10,083 bases of DNA from Ruminococcus sp. CAG:382 (GTDB taxonomy: Bacteria; Bacillota; Clostridia; Oscillospirales; CAG-382): the NCBI GenBank assembly GCA_000433115.1, contig FR892188.1, forward strand, positions 1,700 to 11,782. The letters are read 5' to 3'. The notes under the pieces are model-generated. The model was not told the origin of the DNA, did not search any database, and was given only the letters and a program-made list of their open reading frames with translations. A program made the position numbers and the translations under genes. Positions 1 to 5,989 of the stretch are shown here, one piece after another. Within the stretch, counting starts at the first letter, position 1. Each line of letters starts with the position of its first letter.

Positions 1-27
1 GGCACTTTTATGCTATCATTGAACTAT

Positions 28-32
28 GGAGG
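28..32 (+). promoter_or_regulatory. Shine-Dalgarno site that sets the start of the CBM9-like gene
   Basis: A GGAGG with an 8-nt spacer to the ATG at 41. It begins inside the alternative upstream ATG (26-28), which therefore has no usable ribosome site of its own. Confidence 0.8.
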
Positions 33-40
33 TAATTATT

Positions 41-640
41 ATGGAATATAAAGTTAAAGTAACTGACACTATCGACTGGAATAAGGTCGAAAAGGCTCAT
101 ATATCCTCTTATACATGGGGAAAAGAGTATATGCCTGAGGCATATGCTCAGCTCGTGCTTGTCGAAGGCAAGGGCTTTGCCTTGAGAATGCATTGCAATG
201 AAACAACACCGAGGACGACATACTTTCATTATAATGACCCTGTTTACAAGGACAGCGCGATGGAATTTTTTGCGTCGTTCAACAATAATACCGACCTTTA
301 CATGAACTTCGAAATGAATTCCGCAGGAGCGTTTCTTTCGGCTGTTCGTGTTGACCGAAAGAATAAAACACCGATTGATAAGATTGTCGATGTGGCGCAG
401 ATAACGGTCCATGCCGAAAAGGATGAGAATGGTTGGACTGTTGAAGCGTTTTACCCGCTTAATGTTATTGCCAAGCTGTTTGACGTTTCCGGGTTTCCGC
501 ACGGTTATCGTTTCAAGGGTAATTTTTATAAATGCGGCGATGATACCGACATACCGCATTTCGGCTCATGGGCGCCTATCGACCTTGAAAAACCGGATTT
601 TCATTGTCCCGCATTCTTCGGTGACCTTGTCATCGACTGA
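41..640 (+). CDS. CBM9-like carbohydrate-binding domain protein, cytoplasmic
   Basis: A 199-residue protein that resembles the stand-alone carbohydrate-binding family 9-like beta-sandwich domain along its whole length. Supporting features are Tyr/Phe-rich strands, a FFASFNNNTDLYMNFEMN stretch at about residues 76-93, a GWTVEAFYPL strand at 131-140, and a C-terminal block with HFGSWAPI (173-180) and PDFHCPAFFGDL (185-196), which is typical of this family. No signal peptide, lipobox or membrane segment is present, so it probably stays in the cytoplasm. Binding to a sugar or glycoconjugate is inferred from the family, and no catalytic activity is expected. The start at 41 is chosen over the in-frame ATG at 26 because a GGAGG site at 28-32 lies 8 nt before 41 and overlaps the upstream ATG. 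It is transcribed towards thiT and ends before a shared hairpin. A TATCAT at 14-19 could be a -10 box, but any -35 lies at or beyond the window edge. Confidence 0.75.
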   Translation: MEYKVKVTDTIDWNKVEKAHISSYTWGKEYMPEAYAQLVLVEGKGFALRMHCNETTPRTTYFHYNDPVYKDSAMEFFASFNNNTDLYMNFEMNSAGAFLSAVRVDRKNKTPIDKIVDVAQITVHAEKDENGWTVEAFYPLNVIAKLFDVSGFPHGYRFKGNFYKCGDDTDIPHFGSWAPIDLEKPDFHCPAFFGDLVID

Positions 641-653
641 AAAATAAATATAT

Positions 654-690
654 AAGCACCGCATCACTTTTAATCAATGATGCGGTGCTT
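654..690. terminator. Bidirectional hairpin terminator between convergent genes
   Basis: A perfect 13-bp stem (654-666 with 678-690) and an 11-nt loop lie between the stop of the CBM9-like gene and the stop of thiT. On the minus strand the stem is followed by a T-rich run (complement of 640-653). On the plus strand the tail is weaker (GTTAATAATA). It probably ends both convergent transcripts, and better the thiT one. Confidence 0.75.
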
Positions 691-733
691 GTTAATAATA
701 TGGATATTTTGAAGTTCGTTGGGCCGGGAAATC

Positions 734-1408
734 TCACTTTTTTTCCGTTGTATTTGAAACAGGGTGAACCTGCGGCAGTCTTGCGATGAAAACAGCTACG
801 AACGATGAGAGTATTATTTCCGGAATCATGTAGCAGCCGTTGTATACAATGGAATAAATCACCGAAAGACCTGTGCCGGAGAAGTTGGCAAGAACCGATT
901 TACCGATAAAGTCGTAGACTACGGGCTGTGTGAAGAACCAATCTGCCCATGCTCCGTAGAAAATCGCACCTGAAATAATGTGGAATATGTAGCATACTGT
1001 CAGAGATACTATGGTGCCGAGCACAAGAGCGGAGACTTTGTTCTTCTGCTTGCGGAACAATCCGCCCAGACCGAGCGCGGTATATGCAAGCACATAGTCA
1101 ATGAGGCATATCAATACAGCGTTGGTGATTCCCATGAAGCTGTTACTTTCGGGAGTAAAAAGAGCCGATACCGTGTTGAAACCGAGCAGCATCTGAATTA
1201 TGCTGTAGGTAAAGCCGGAAAGCAAGCCCCAACGGATGCCGTAGAAATACGAAATCAGAACAATTGGCAACATTGAAGCAATAGTGATCCCGCCGCCGAA
1301 AGGGAAGTTAAGGAAGGAAATTAATCCGCAGACGAATGCAATAACCGTTGCCAAGGCAATCATCATGGCGGACGTCGTTAAACGACGTGTCTGAAATGAG
1401 CTTTTCAT
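734..1408 (-). CDS. thiT: ECF transporter S component ThiT (thiamine)
   Basis: A 224-residue, six-helix-type membrane protein that should bind thiamine in the cytoplasmic membrane and work with a shared ECF module (EcfT and two ATPases) encoded elsewhere. The ThiT family is shown by FPFGGGITIASMLPIVLISY (35-54), HIISGAIFYGAW (143-154) and YSIVYNGCYMIPE (185-197). The last two carry the His, Tyr and Asn positions that line the thiamine pocket in characterised ThiT. The first helix holds small-residue spacing (A14/A18, A20/A24) of the AxxxA type used to dock on EcfT. It is slightly longer than the usual 180-200 residues because of a hydrophilic N-terminus, the 154-176 loop and a polar tail. The ATG is supported by AGGAGG at 1417-1422 with an 8-nt spacer. 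Control by an upstream TPP riboswitch independently supports the thiamine assignment. Confidence 0.92.
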   Translation of the reverse strand: MKSSFQTRRLTTSAMMIALATVIAFVCGLISFLNFPFGGGITIASMLPIVLISYFYGIRWGLLSGFTYSIIQMLLGFNTVSALFTPESNSFMGITNAVLICLIDYVLAYTALGLGGLFRKQKNKVSALVLGTIVSLTVCYIFHIISGAIFYGAWADWFFTQPVVYDFIGKSVLANFSGTGLSVIYSIVYNGCYMIPEIILSSFVAVFIARLPQVHPVSNTTEKK

Positions 1409-1423
1409 TATAAAAGCCTCCTG

Positions 1424-1459
1424 AAAAAAATTAACTGCACGAAAGCGCCGTGCAGTTAA
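1424..1459 (-). terminator. Riboswitch-controlled intrinsic terminator before thiT
   Basis: An 11-bp perfect stem (1449-1459 with 1431-1441), a 7-nt loop and a run of seven T on the minus strand (1430-1424) abut the thiT Shine-Dalgarno. This is the expected expression platform of the TPP riboswitch: with TPP bound, transcription should stop here and thiT stays off. Confidence 0.88.
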
Positions 1460-1513
1460 ACTCCCATAATCTTGCGGTTATCAAATATAATATTATAATC
1501 ACAAATATATGCT

Positions 1514-1600
1514 TCAAGCTCCCTACGTCGGTATTGCCCGTATCAGGTAAAAAGGGTTCGGAAATATCCATCTCAGCCTTTTACAGCACCCCTGTTTTCT
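1514..1600 (-). promoter_or_regulatory. TPP (thiamine pyrophosphate) riboswitch aptamer, THI box
   Basis: Read on the minus strand, the segment has the conserved THI-box blocks in order: GGGGTGC (1592-1586), GGCTGAGAT near 1577-1569, GAACCC near 1559-1553, ACCTGATACGGG near 1549-1538, and GCAATACCGACGTAGGGAG (1537-1519). These correspond to the pyrimidine-sensing CUGAGA arm and the pyrophosphate-sensing arm of known TPP aptamers. It lies between a consensus promoter and a terminator that precedes thiT. The outer P1 helix is not obvious from simple complementarity, so the exact ends are approximate. Confidence 0.95.
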
Positions 1601-1618
1601 ATGCAGTTTTCAAAAGCA

Positions 1619-1647
1619 ATTATAGTATATTAGTCGATGGATGTCAA
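1619..1647 (-). promoter_or_regulatory. Sigma-A promoter of the thiT riboswitch transcript
   Basis: On the minus strand a perfect -35 TTGACA (1647-1642), a 17-nt spacer and a perfect -10 TATAAT (1624-1619). The predicted start near 1612 lies just upstream of the TPP aptamer. Confidence 0.9.
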
Positions 1648-1723
1648 TAGCTATTTATGACAATTTCGCTTCGATTTTATGATGCTGTCTGATAAAAATG
1701 TGGAAACCTATGCGAAATTCACG

Positions 1724-1921
1724 CTATTTTTCCTTGTAATAAAGCATGCAATGGCAAAAGCCTTCGAACTGCTCGTCGGCAATCTGTTCACGAAACTCTT
1801 TGCACATACACATTGTGTCCTCGGTCATTTCACGTCTGCATGGACAATGTCCGCCTTTTTTCAGGATGCCTTCGCGTATCGCCTTGACAATTTTTTCGTC
1901 GGGATTATAAATAATTCTCAT
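1724..1921 (-). CDS. Small ferredoxin-thioredoxin reductase catalytic-chain-like Fe-S protein
   Basis: A 65-residue cytoplasmic protein with three Cys-X-Cys motifs: CPC at 26-28, CMC at 38-40 and CHC at 56-58, followed by MLYYK. CPCR near the middle and a C-terminal CHC-Met/Leu block mark the ferredoxin-thioredoxin reductase (FTR) catalytic-chain fold. By analogy C26, C38, C40 and C56 would hold a 4Fe-4S cluster, and C28/C58 would form the redox-active disulfide. A role in passing electrons from ferredoxin to a disulfide partner is inferred; the partner is not in the window. The family is usually near 110 residues, so this is a minimal version. The start at 1921 is preferred over the further upstream ATG (1984) because GGAGG at 1929-1933 is 7 nt away and a promoter lies within the longer reading frame. 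No good terminator is visible downstream, so read-through into the thiT leader is possible. Confidence 0.8.
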   Translation of the reverse strand: MRIIYNPDEKIVKAIREGILKKGGHCPCRREMTEDTMCMCKEFREQIADEQFEGFCHCMLYYKEK

Positions 1922-1928
1922 TGAACAT

Positions 1929-1933
1929 CCTCC
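1929..1933 (-). promoter_or_regulatory. Shine-Dalgarno site that sets the start of the FTR-like gene
   Basis: GGAGG on the minus strand, 7 nt before the ATG at 1921. A nearer ATG at 1928-1926 is out of frame and too close to be used. Confidence 0.75.
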
Positions 1934-1962
1934 GGGATTGCTTGTAGATTTGCTTGTCTGAT

Positions 1963-1991
1963 ATTTTAACATATTGCCATTCATTTTGCAA
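1963..1991 (-). promoter_or_regulatory. Sigma-A promoter of the FTR-like gene
   Basis: On the minus strand -35 TTGCAA (1991-1986), 17-nt spacer, -10 TAAAAT (1968-1963). It overlaps the 5' part of the longer open frame, which argues for the short 65-residue protein. It is divergent from the tRNA promoter, with A-tracts between the two. Confidence 0.7.
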
Positions 1992-1995
1992 GTAT

Positions 1996-2021
1996 AAAAA
2001 TCTCAAAAAAGTTCAAAAAAA
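1996..2021. promoter_or_regulatory. Phased A-tracts (probable UP element or bent DNA)
   Basis: Three A-runs on the plus strand (1996-2000, 2005-2010, 2015-2021) repeat at about one helical turn and end 3 nt before the -35 of the tRNA promoter. Such tracts typically bend DNA and contact the RNA polymerase alpha subunits at stable-RNA promoters. The function here is inferred. Confidence 0.55.
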
Positions 2022-2024
2022 GCC

Positions 2025-2053
2025 TTGACAAACGGAGCGCGATGTGGTATCAT
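2025..2053 (+). promoter_or_regulatory. Sigma-A promoter of tRNA-Val
   Basis: Perfect -35 TTGACA (2025-2030), 17-nt spacer, -10 TATCAT (2048-2053), ending 16 nt before the mature tRNA 5' end at 2070. Confidence 0.88.
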
Positions 2054-2069
2054 ATCACTCGTTGAGTAC

Positions 2070-2145
2070 GGACGTTTAGCTCAGCTGGTAGAGCACTCGC
2101 TTGACGTGCGAGTGGTCAGGGATTCGAGTTCCTTAACGTCCACCA
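2070..2145 (+). tRNA. tRNA-Val (anticodon GAC)
   Basis: A full cloverleaf of 76 nt. The acceptor stem is GGACGTT (2070-2076) with AACGTCC (2135-2141), the D-stem GCTC/GAGC, the anticodon stem CTCGC/GCGAG with loop TTGACGT (2101-2107), and the T-arm AGGGA/TCCTT with loop TTCGAGT. The anticodon GAC (2103-2105) reads GUC and GUU valine codons. The CCA end (2143-2145) is encoded. It is a single-gene unit with its own promoter and terminator. Confidence 0.96.
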
Positions 2146-2182
2146 AAATCGGCAGGATTTTACCTGCCGATTTCTATTTATA
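2146..2182 (+). terminator. Intrinsic terminator of tRNA-Val
   Basis: An 11-bp perfect stem (2146-2156 with 2163-2173), a 6-nt loop and a T-rich tail (TTTCTATTTATATCTTTT). It starts directly after the encoded CCA. Confidence 0.88.
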
Positions 2183-2216
2183 TCTTTTCGTATACCGCGG
2201 AATTGTGTTTTCGCTA

Positions 2217-2245
2217 TTGAAAAAATAAAAAGTGTGTGATATAAT
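2217..2245 (+). promoter_or_regulatory. Strong extended -10 promoter of the lipoprotein-xer-thioesterase-smpB run
   Basis: -35 TTGAAA (2217-2222), 17-nt spacer, perfect -10 TATAAT (2240-2245) preceded by TG at 2237-2238. No other clear promoter or terminator was seen until after smpB, so this may drive all four genes. Confidence 0.85.
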
Positions 2246-2296
2246 AGCTTGTGAGGGTAAACTTGACCCACAACAATTCAGAGAAGGGATAATCAT

Positions 2297-4255
2297 ATGA
2301 AAAAAGCACTCTCACTTATCATATCCTTATTGATTGCCGCATCGTTTGTATTGACGTCATGTAATAATGACATCGATTCTGAAAGCGGATCACCGTCTTT
2401 TGAAGAAAGTAATACTTCGGTTGAAGAGGCCTCGACTCCAGTCGAAGATGAAAGCAGTGAGGTAGTTATGACTCCCGATGAAAACGCAAAAAAAATCTGG
2501 CAGGATTCCTTTGCCGATGCCGACGCAGGCATAAACGGTGCGGATGATGTCTATAATCTCACCGTGTATAACAAAGGCGAGGTAACCACTGATCTTGACA
2601 CGGAACCTGCTTCCGGCGACGTTAAGTATGTCTTTGGCGGTAAGGAAAACACACGCATTATAAACTATGCTGACGGATATATGCTTTCGTTCCCCGGTGC
2701 AGAGATCGAAACGAATCTTAAACTGGCTGAGCTTCGCGTTCAGTATAAAAATGAGAACAGCATCCTGACGCTTTCCAAAGAAACCTCAAATCCATACGGT
2801 AATACCGAAAACGGCTGGAACACATATCTCACCGAATGGCTCAACCGCTTTATCGATAATGCCGACTTCCTTGCTGCGAACAGTATAAACCGCACACGAA
2901 AGGCTGCTACTTATGAGGATTTCCTTCCCGGATATACTGTCATGTTCTATGATATGTTCATCCGCCTTTCAAAGCAGATCGAGCGCCCGTATTACAATAT
3001 CGCAATCGTCCGTGAAAACGGTGTGTATAATAAGTTCTGGCTCTTTGTCATGAAATCAACAGAGAAGTCTGAAGACGCATTTGACCGTATCGTCAAATCT
3101 TTCAAAGAAATTGAGCCGCAGGGCAAGGCTGTGAATTCACAGGGGCAGTATAATCTTACCGTCCCCGAATATTGGAACGACGAAACGAAAGCATATTTTG
3201 AAAAGCTTTGCAATCAGAATACCTGCGATTGGGGTATGTTTGTACGTTCAATGCCCAGTGAAAAATCCTCAAGCATCAAATCTGAGAGTGCTATTCTTGA
3301 GGCGGAAACCGAGCGTCTCAGCACTGCAATGAACTATGATTTCGATATCATGCCCACATACATGCATATCGGTTGGGGCAATGAGCTTCATTATTTTCCT
3401 ATGACTCTCGCAAATACGTATGCAGGCGGCAACGGTTTTAACGGAAAGCCTGTGCTTCAGTTCACGTACCAGTTCACAACACTGAACAACGGCAACCTTG
3501 ACGGCTTTTCGCCAATGTTCAATATAATCCGCGGTAATTACGACAGGCATTTCCGTAAACTGGCGCAGGATGTAAAAGCATATGGCAAACCTGTGCTTTT
3601 CCGCCTCTGTAATGAGATGAATACCGACTGGACCAGCTATTGCGGCATGATAACACTCTGCGACCCCGATATATTCGTAATGGCATGGGAACGGCTCTAT
3701 AACATTTTCCTTGAAGAAGGCGTTGATAATTGCATATGGATTTTCAACCCCATAGCAAAATCCACTCCGTACAGCAGTTGGGGTGAAGCACTTTGCTATA
3801 TGCCCGATGAAAAGTGCGTTCAGGCTCTCGGTCTGACTTACTACGAAATGGGTAACGGTACAACGGTTGAATCGTTCAAGGATATGTACGGCTATGAATA
3901 TAATACCTTTGACCCTTATTACGATGCATTCCCGTGGATTATATCCGAGTTTGCCTGCGGTTCCGGCGGTGAACGCCTCTATGACTGGGGTATTGGCGGT
4001 TATAAAAACACTGTACTTCGCCGTAATGCGAAGCTTCAGGCAAAGTGGGTAAAGGAAATGTTTGATTGCTTTGAAAAGAGCGACAAACCCGGCTATGAAT
4101 TCGCCAAGAAGATAAAAGGTGCCGTATGGTTCTGCGTAAATGACTACGCAAGCATTGACGGCAATACGTATATAATCAATAACCTTCGTATCGACCCTGA
4201 ACTTACCGACACAATCGAATGCTTCAGAGACGGATTGGCAAGGACACATCAGTAA
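2297..4255 (+). CDS. Lipoprotein with C-terminal GH26/clan GH-A-like glycoside hydrolase domain
   Basis: A 652-residue exported lipoprotein. A Lys-rich start and hydrophobic helix lead to the lipobox LTSC, with C22 as the lipidated residue. An acidic Ser/Glu-rich linker covers about 23-58. Residues about 60-290 form a domain I cannot assign. From about 300 onward the protein resembles GH26-type (beta/alpha)8 enzymes: WGMF (312-315), GKPVLFRLCNEMN with candidate acid/base E440, a VDNCIWIFNP strand, PWIISEFA with candidate nucleophile E551, and AVWFCVND near the end. GH26 enzymes mostly cleave beta-mannans or related beta-glucans; the substrate here is unknown. The residue before E440 is Asn, as in most clan GH-A families, where GH26 normally has His. 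AAGGGA sits 7 nt before the ATG. It ends 2 nt before the recombinase gene. Confidence 0.8.
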   Translation: MKKALSLIISLLIAASFVLTSCNNDIDSESGSPSFEESNTSVEEASTPVEDESSEVVMTPDENAKKIWQDSFADADAGINGADDVYNLTVYNKGEVTTDLDTEPASGDVKYVFGGKENTRIINYADGYMLSFPGAEIETNLKLAELRVQYKNENSILTLSKETSNPYGNTENGWNTYLTEWLNRFIDNADFLAANSINRTRKAATYEDFLPGYTVMFYDMFIRLSKQIERPYYNIAIVRENGVYNKFWLFVMKSTEKSEDAFDRIVKSFKEIEPQGKAVNSQGQYNLTVPEYWNDETKAYFEKLCNQNTCDWGMFVRSMPSEKSSSIKSESAILEAETERLSTAMNYDFDIMPTYMHIGWGNELHYFPMTLANTYAGGNGFNGKPVLQFTYQFTTLNNGNLDGFSPMFNIIRGNYDRHFRKLAQDVKAYGKPVLFRLCNEMNTDWTSYCGMITLCDPDIFVMAWERLYNIFLEEGVDNCIWIFNPIAKSTPYSSWGEALCYMPDEKCVQALGLTYYEMGNGTTVESFKDMYGYEYNTFDPYYDAFPWIISEFACGSGGERLYDWGIGGYKNTVLRRNAKLQAKWVKEMFDCFEKSDKPGYEFAKKIKGAVWFCVNDYASIDGNTYIINNLRIDPELTDTIECFRDGLARTHQ

Positions 4256-4257
4256 TT

Positions 4258-5256
4258 ATGCAGGATAATAACCCGACCGTACTTCTGCAATTCCTCTCAT
4301 ACAAATCCGCACTCCAGAATTGCTCACAGAATACGGTGCTTGAGTATGAACTTGATTTGATATTGTTCTTCCGCTTTATCATTGCAAGCCGTACGGGTAA
4401 AATCAAAGAGCTTGAGAGCATTTCCATTGAAGGGGTGGATGAGGAATTTATAAACAGCGTCCGCCCGGACGAAGTGTATTCATATCTTCTGTATCTCACC
4501 AATCTGAGGGGAAATAAACCGAATTCACGCGCGCGGCGCCTTTCGGCGATAAAGGCGTTTTATAAATATCATACCGCGAAAAGTCACATCGTGAAGATAA
4601 ATCCGGTCGCAGATGTGGAATCGCCGAAGAAACCGAAAATGCTTCCGAAATTCCTTTCGCTTGACGAATCCAAAAAACTGCTTGCCGCAGTTGACAAGAG
4701 CAGTGATACGTACGAACGCGATTACTGCATTCTTACGTTTTTCCTTAATTGCGGAATGCGCCTTTCGGAGCTTGTCGGAATAAACCTAACAGATTTCAAC
4801 GATAATATGACAAGCCTTGTGGTGACGGGAAAAGGCGCAAAGCAGAGAGTGATATATTTGAACTCTGCCTGCCGCGCGGCGCTTAATGACTACCTTGCGG
4901 TACGTGAGCAAAAGGCTCACGAACGAGGCAGATCTATCGCAGATGATTCAAAAAATGCACTATTCCTCAGCGGGCGCAACCATCGTATTTCTGACAAAAC
5001 CGTTCAATGGATAGTCAAGCGACATCTGTCACTTGCCGGACTTGACGGCAAGGGCTATTCTACACACAAACTGAGACACACTGCCGCAACATTGATGTAT
5101 AACTATGGCGATGTTGATGTCATGACACTTAAGGACATTCTCGGTCATGAGCAGCTTAATACAACGCAGATATATACTCATGTTTCGAATGAAAAACTGG
5201 CAGAAGCAATGTCAAGCAACCCTCTTGCCGAGGTAAAAAGAAAACGGGAAAAATAA
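4258..5256 (+). CDS. Tyrosine recombinase, XerC/XerD type
   Basis: A 332-residue site-specific recombinase that would cut and rejoin DNA through a 3'-phosphotyrosine. An N-terminal core-binding SAM-like domain covers about 5-125, and the catalytic domain about 135-325. All catalytic residues are visible: R168 (GMRLSEL), K192 (TGKGAKQR), H270/R273 (HKLRH), H297 (LGHEQLNTTQIYTH) and nucleophile Y306. It is somewhat longer than XerC/D (about 300) because of an insertion near residues 45-70. The ATG at 4258 directly follows the lipoprotein stop; the best ribosome site, AGGA at 4241-4244, is 13 nt away, so translation may be coupled. The in-frame ATG at 4219 lies inside the upstream gene and is less likely. 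The housekeeping context favours a chromosomal Xer-type role over a mobile-element integrase, but no dif-like site was found here. Confidence 0.88.
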   Translation: MQDNNPTVLLQFLSYKSALQNCSQNTVLEYELDLILFFRFIIASRTGKIKELESISIEGVDEEFINSVRPDEVYSYLLYLTNLRGNKPNSRARRLSAIKAFYKYHTAKSHIVKINPVADVESPKKPKMLPKFLSLDESKKLLAAVDKSSDTYERDYCILTFFLNCGMRLSELVGINLTDFNDNMTSLVVTGKGAKQRVIYLNSACRAALNDYLAVREQKAHERGRSIADDSKNALFLSGRNHRISDKTVQWIVKRHLSLAGLDGKGYSTHKLRHTAATLMYNYGDVDVMTLKDILGHEQLNTTQIYTHVSNEKLAEAMSSNPLAEVKRKREK

Positions 5257-5260
5257 TCAG

Positions 5261-5989
5261 ATGCAAAAATCAAAAATCAAAATAACCAATTACGATGTGT
5301 TTGAAAACGGAAGAATAAAGCTGTCCTCGATTTTGAGATATATGCAGGAGCTGGCACGTGAAGACAGCGATGCTTGCGGTGCTACATACGAGCTTTTACG
5401 TTCTCATAATATGGTTTTTGTCATTACAAAACTGGCATTGGAGTTTCACGGTGACATATATGACGGCGATGAAATCGAGCTTTCGACATGCAGCCATTCC
5501 ATTCAGGGTGTTGCATTTGTAAGGCGATTCGTTGCAACCAAGGGAGAAGAAATCGTAATGACTGCGGTAACAGACTGGGTTCTTATGAATTTTGAGTCAC
5601 GCCATGTTCTGAGACCGGCTGCAATTCCGGTTCCGTTTCCCGAAGAGCATATGCTTGAAGCTCCTATTGAAGTCAAGCGGCGCATTGAGCTTCCGGATAC
5701 AACCGAATATGCGGTTCACAGGGTCAGATATACTGAACTTGACGAAAATCGTCATTTGAATAACACAGTGTATGCCGATATAATGATAGACAATCTGCCG
5801 CTTCCGATTCCCGACAAGCGGATTGACAGATGTTGTATTAATTTTAACGGCGAAGCGTGCTATGGCGATGAGCTTCATGTTACATGTAAATTTTGCGATG
5901 GCGTTTACCTGTCGGCAGCGGAGAACGTTACCGGAGGAAAGCAGTGCTATACTGCCGAGCTTACATTTGCGGGAGGGAATAATGCCTGA
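5261..5989 (+). CDS. Acyl-[acyl-carrier-protein] thioesterase (FatA/FatB-like)
   Basis: A 242-residue double hot-dog protein of the bacterial acyl-ACP thioesterase family, which hydrolyses acyl-ACP to release free fatty acids in the cytoplasm. The N-terminal hot-dog has the NYDVFENGRIKLSSILRYMQ-type start and LAREDSDACG helix. The second half carries VRYTELDENRHLNNTVYAD (155-173) with D161, N163 and H165 matching the catalytic Asp/Asn/His of plant enzymes. E198 in NGEACYGDEL is the expected Glu; the Cys that follows it in plant FatB is Ala here, with a Cys one position later. The length is usual for bacterial members. It starts 4 nt after the recombinase stop with a weak ribosome site and ends with an 8-nt overlap with smpB, so it is clearly part of the same transcription unit. 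Chain-length preference cannot be read from sequence. Confidence 0.88.
   Translation: MQKSKIKITNYDVFENGRIKLSSILRYMQELAREDSDACGATYELLRSHNMVFVITKLALEFHGDIYDGDEIELSTCSHSIQGVAFVRRFVATKGEEIVMTAVTDWVLMNFESRHVLRPAAIPVPFPEEHMLEAPIEVKRRIELPDTTEYAVHRVRYTELDENRHLNNTVYADIMIDNLPLPIPDKRIDRCCINFNGEACYGDELHVTCKFCDGVYLSAAENVTGGKQCYTAELTFAGGNNA
5971..5977 (+). promoter_or_regulatory. Shine-Dalgarno site that sets the smpB start
   Basis: GGGAGGG, with its GGAGG core at 5972-5976 five nt before the ATG at 5982. It lies inside the end of the thioesterase gene and rules out longer open-frame starts further upstream. Confidence 0.85.

Noticed and set aside
1486..1497. Perfect 12-nt palindrome TATAATATTATA, considered as a dif-like or regulator site
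   Set aside because: It is pure A/T in the AT-rich linker between aptamer and terminator, too short for a dif site and without flanking recombinase arms. It is likely chance, although it contains a -10-like sequence.
1450..1650. 66-codon open frame on the plus strand in the thiT leader
   Set aside because: It is antisense to the TPP riboswitch, and its codons follow the conserved RNA blocks rather than a protein.
1662..1719. 8-bp inverted repeat (AATTTCGC/GCGAAATT) downstream of the FTR-like gene, considered as its terminator
   Set aside because: The loop is 42 nt and there is no T-tract on the minus strand after the stem, so a terminator call is not supported.
2025..2228. 67-codon open frame over the tRNA-Val gene
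   Set aside because: It reads straight through the tRNA and its terminator and has no ribosome site.
3269..4249. Long open frame of 326 codons on the minus strand, antisense to the glycosidase-like lipoprotein
   Set aside because: It mirrors the coding frame of the well-supported lipoprotein, has no recognisable domain and is Cys/His-rich in an irregular way. It is an antisense shadow frame.
4258..5256. Recombinase as the integrase of a mobile element lying between tRNA-Val and tmRNA
   Set aside because: Neither the tRNA-Val 3' end nor the full tmRNA 3' end is duplicated in the window, there are no other mobile genes, and the gene is packed between non-mobile genes. A short T-arm echo at 6919-6933 is reported separately.
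5823..5981. Longer N-terminal extension of SmpB starting at 5823
   Set aside because: The extension overlaps the thioesterase gene, does not look like SmpB, and the strong ribosome site at 5971-5977 points to 5982.
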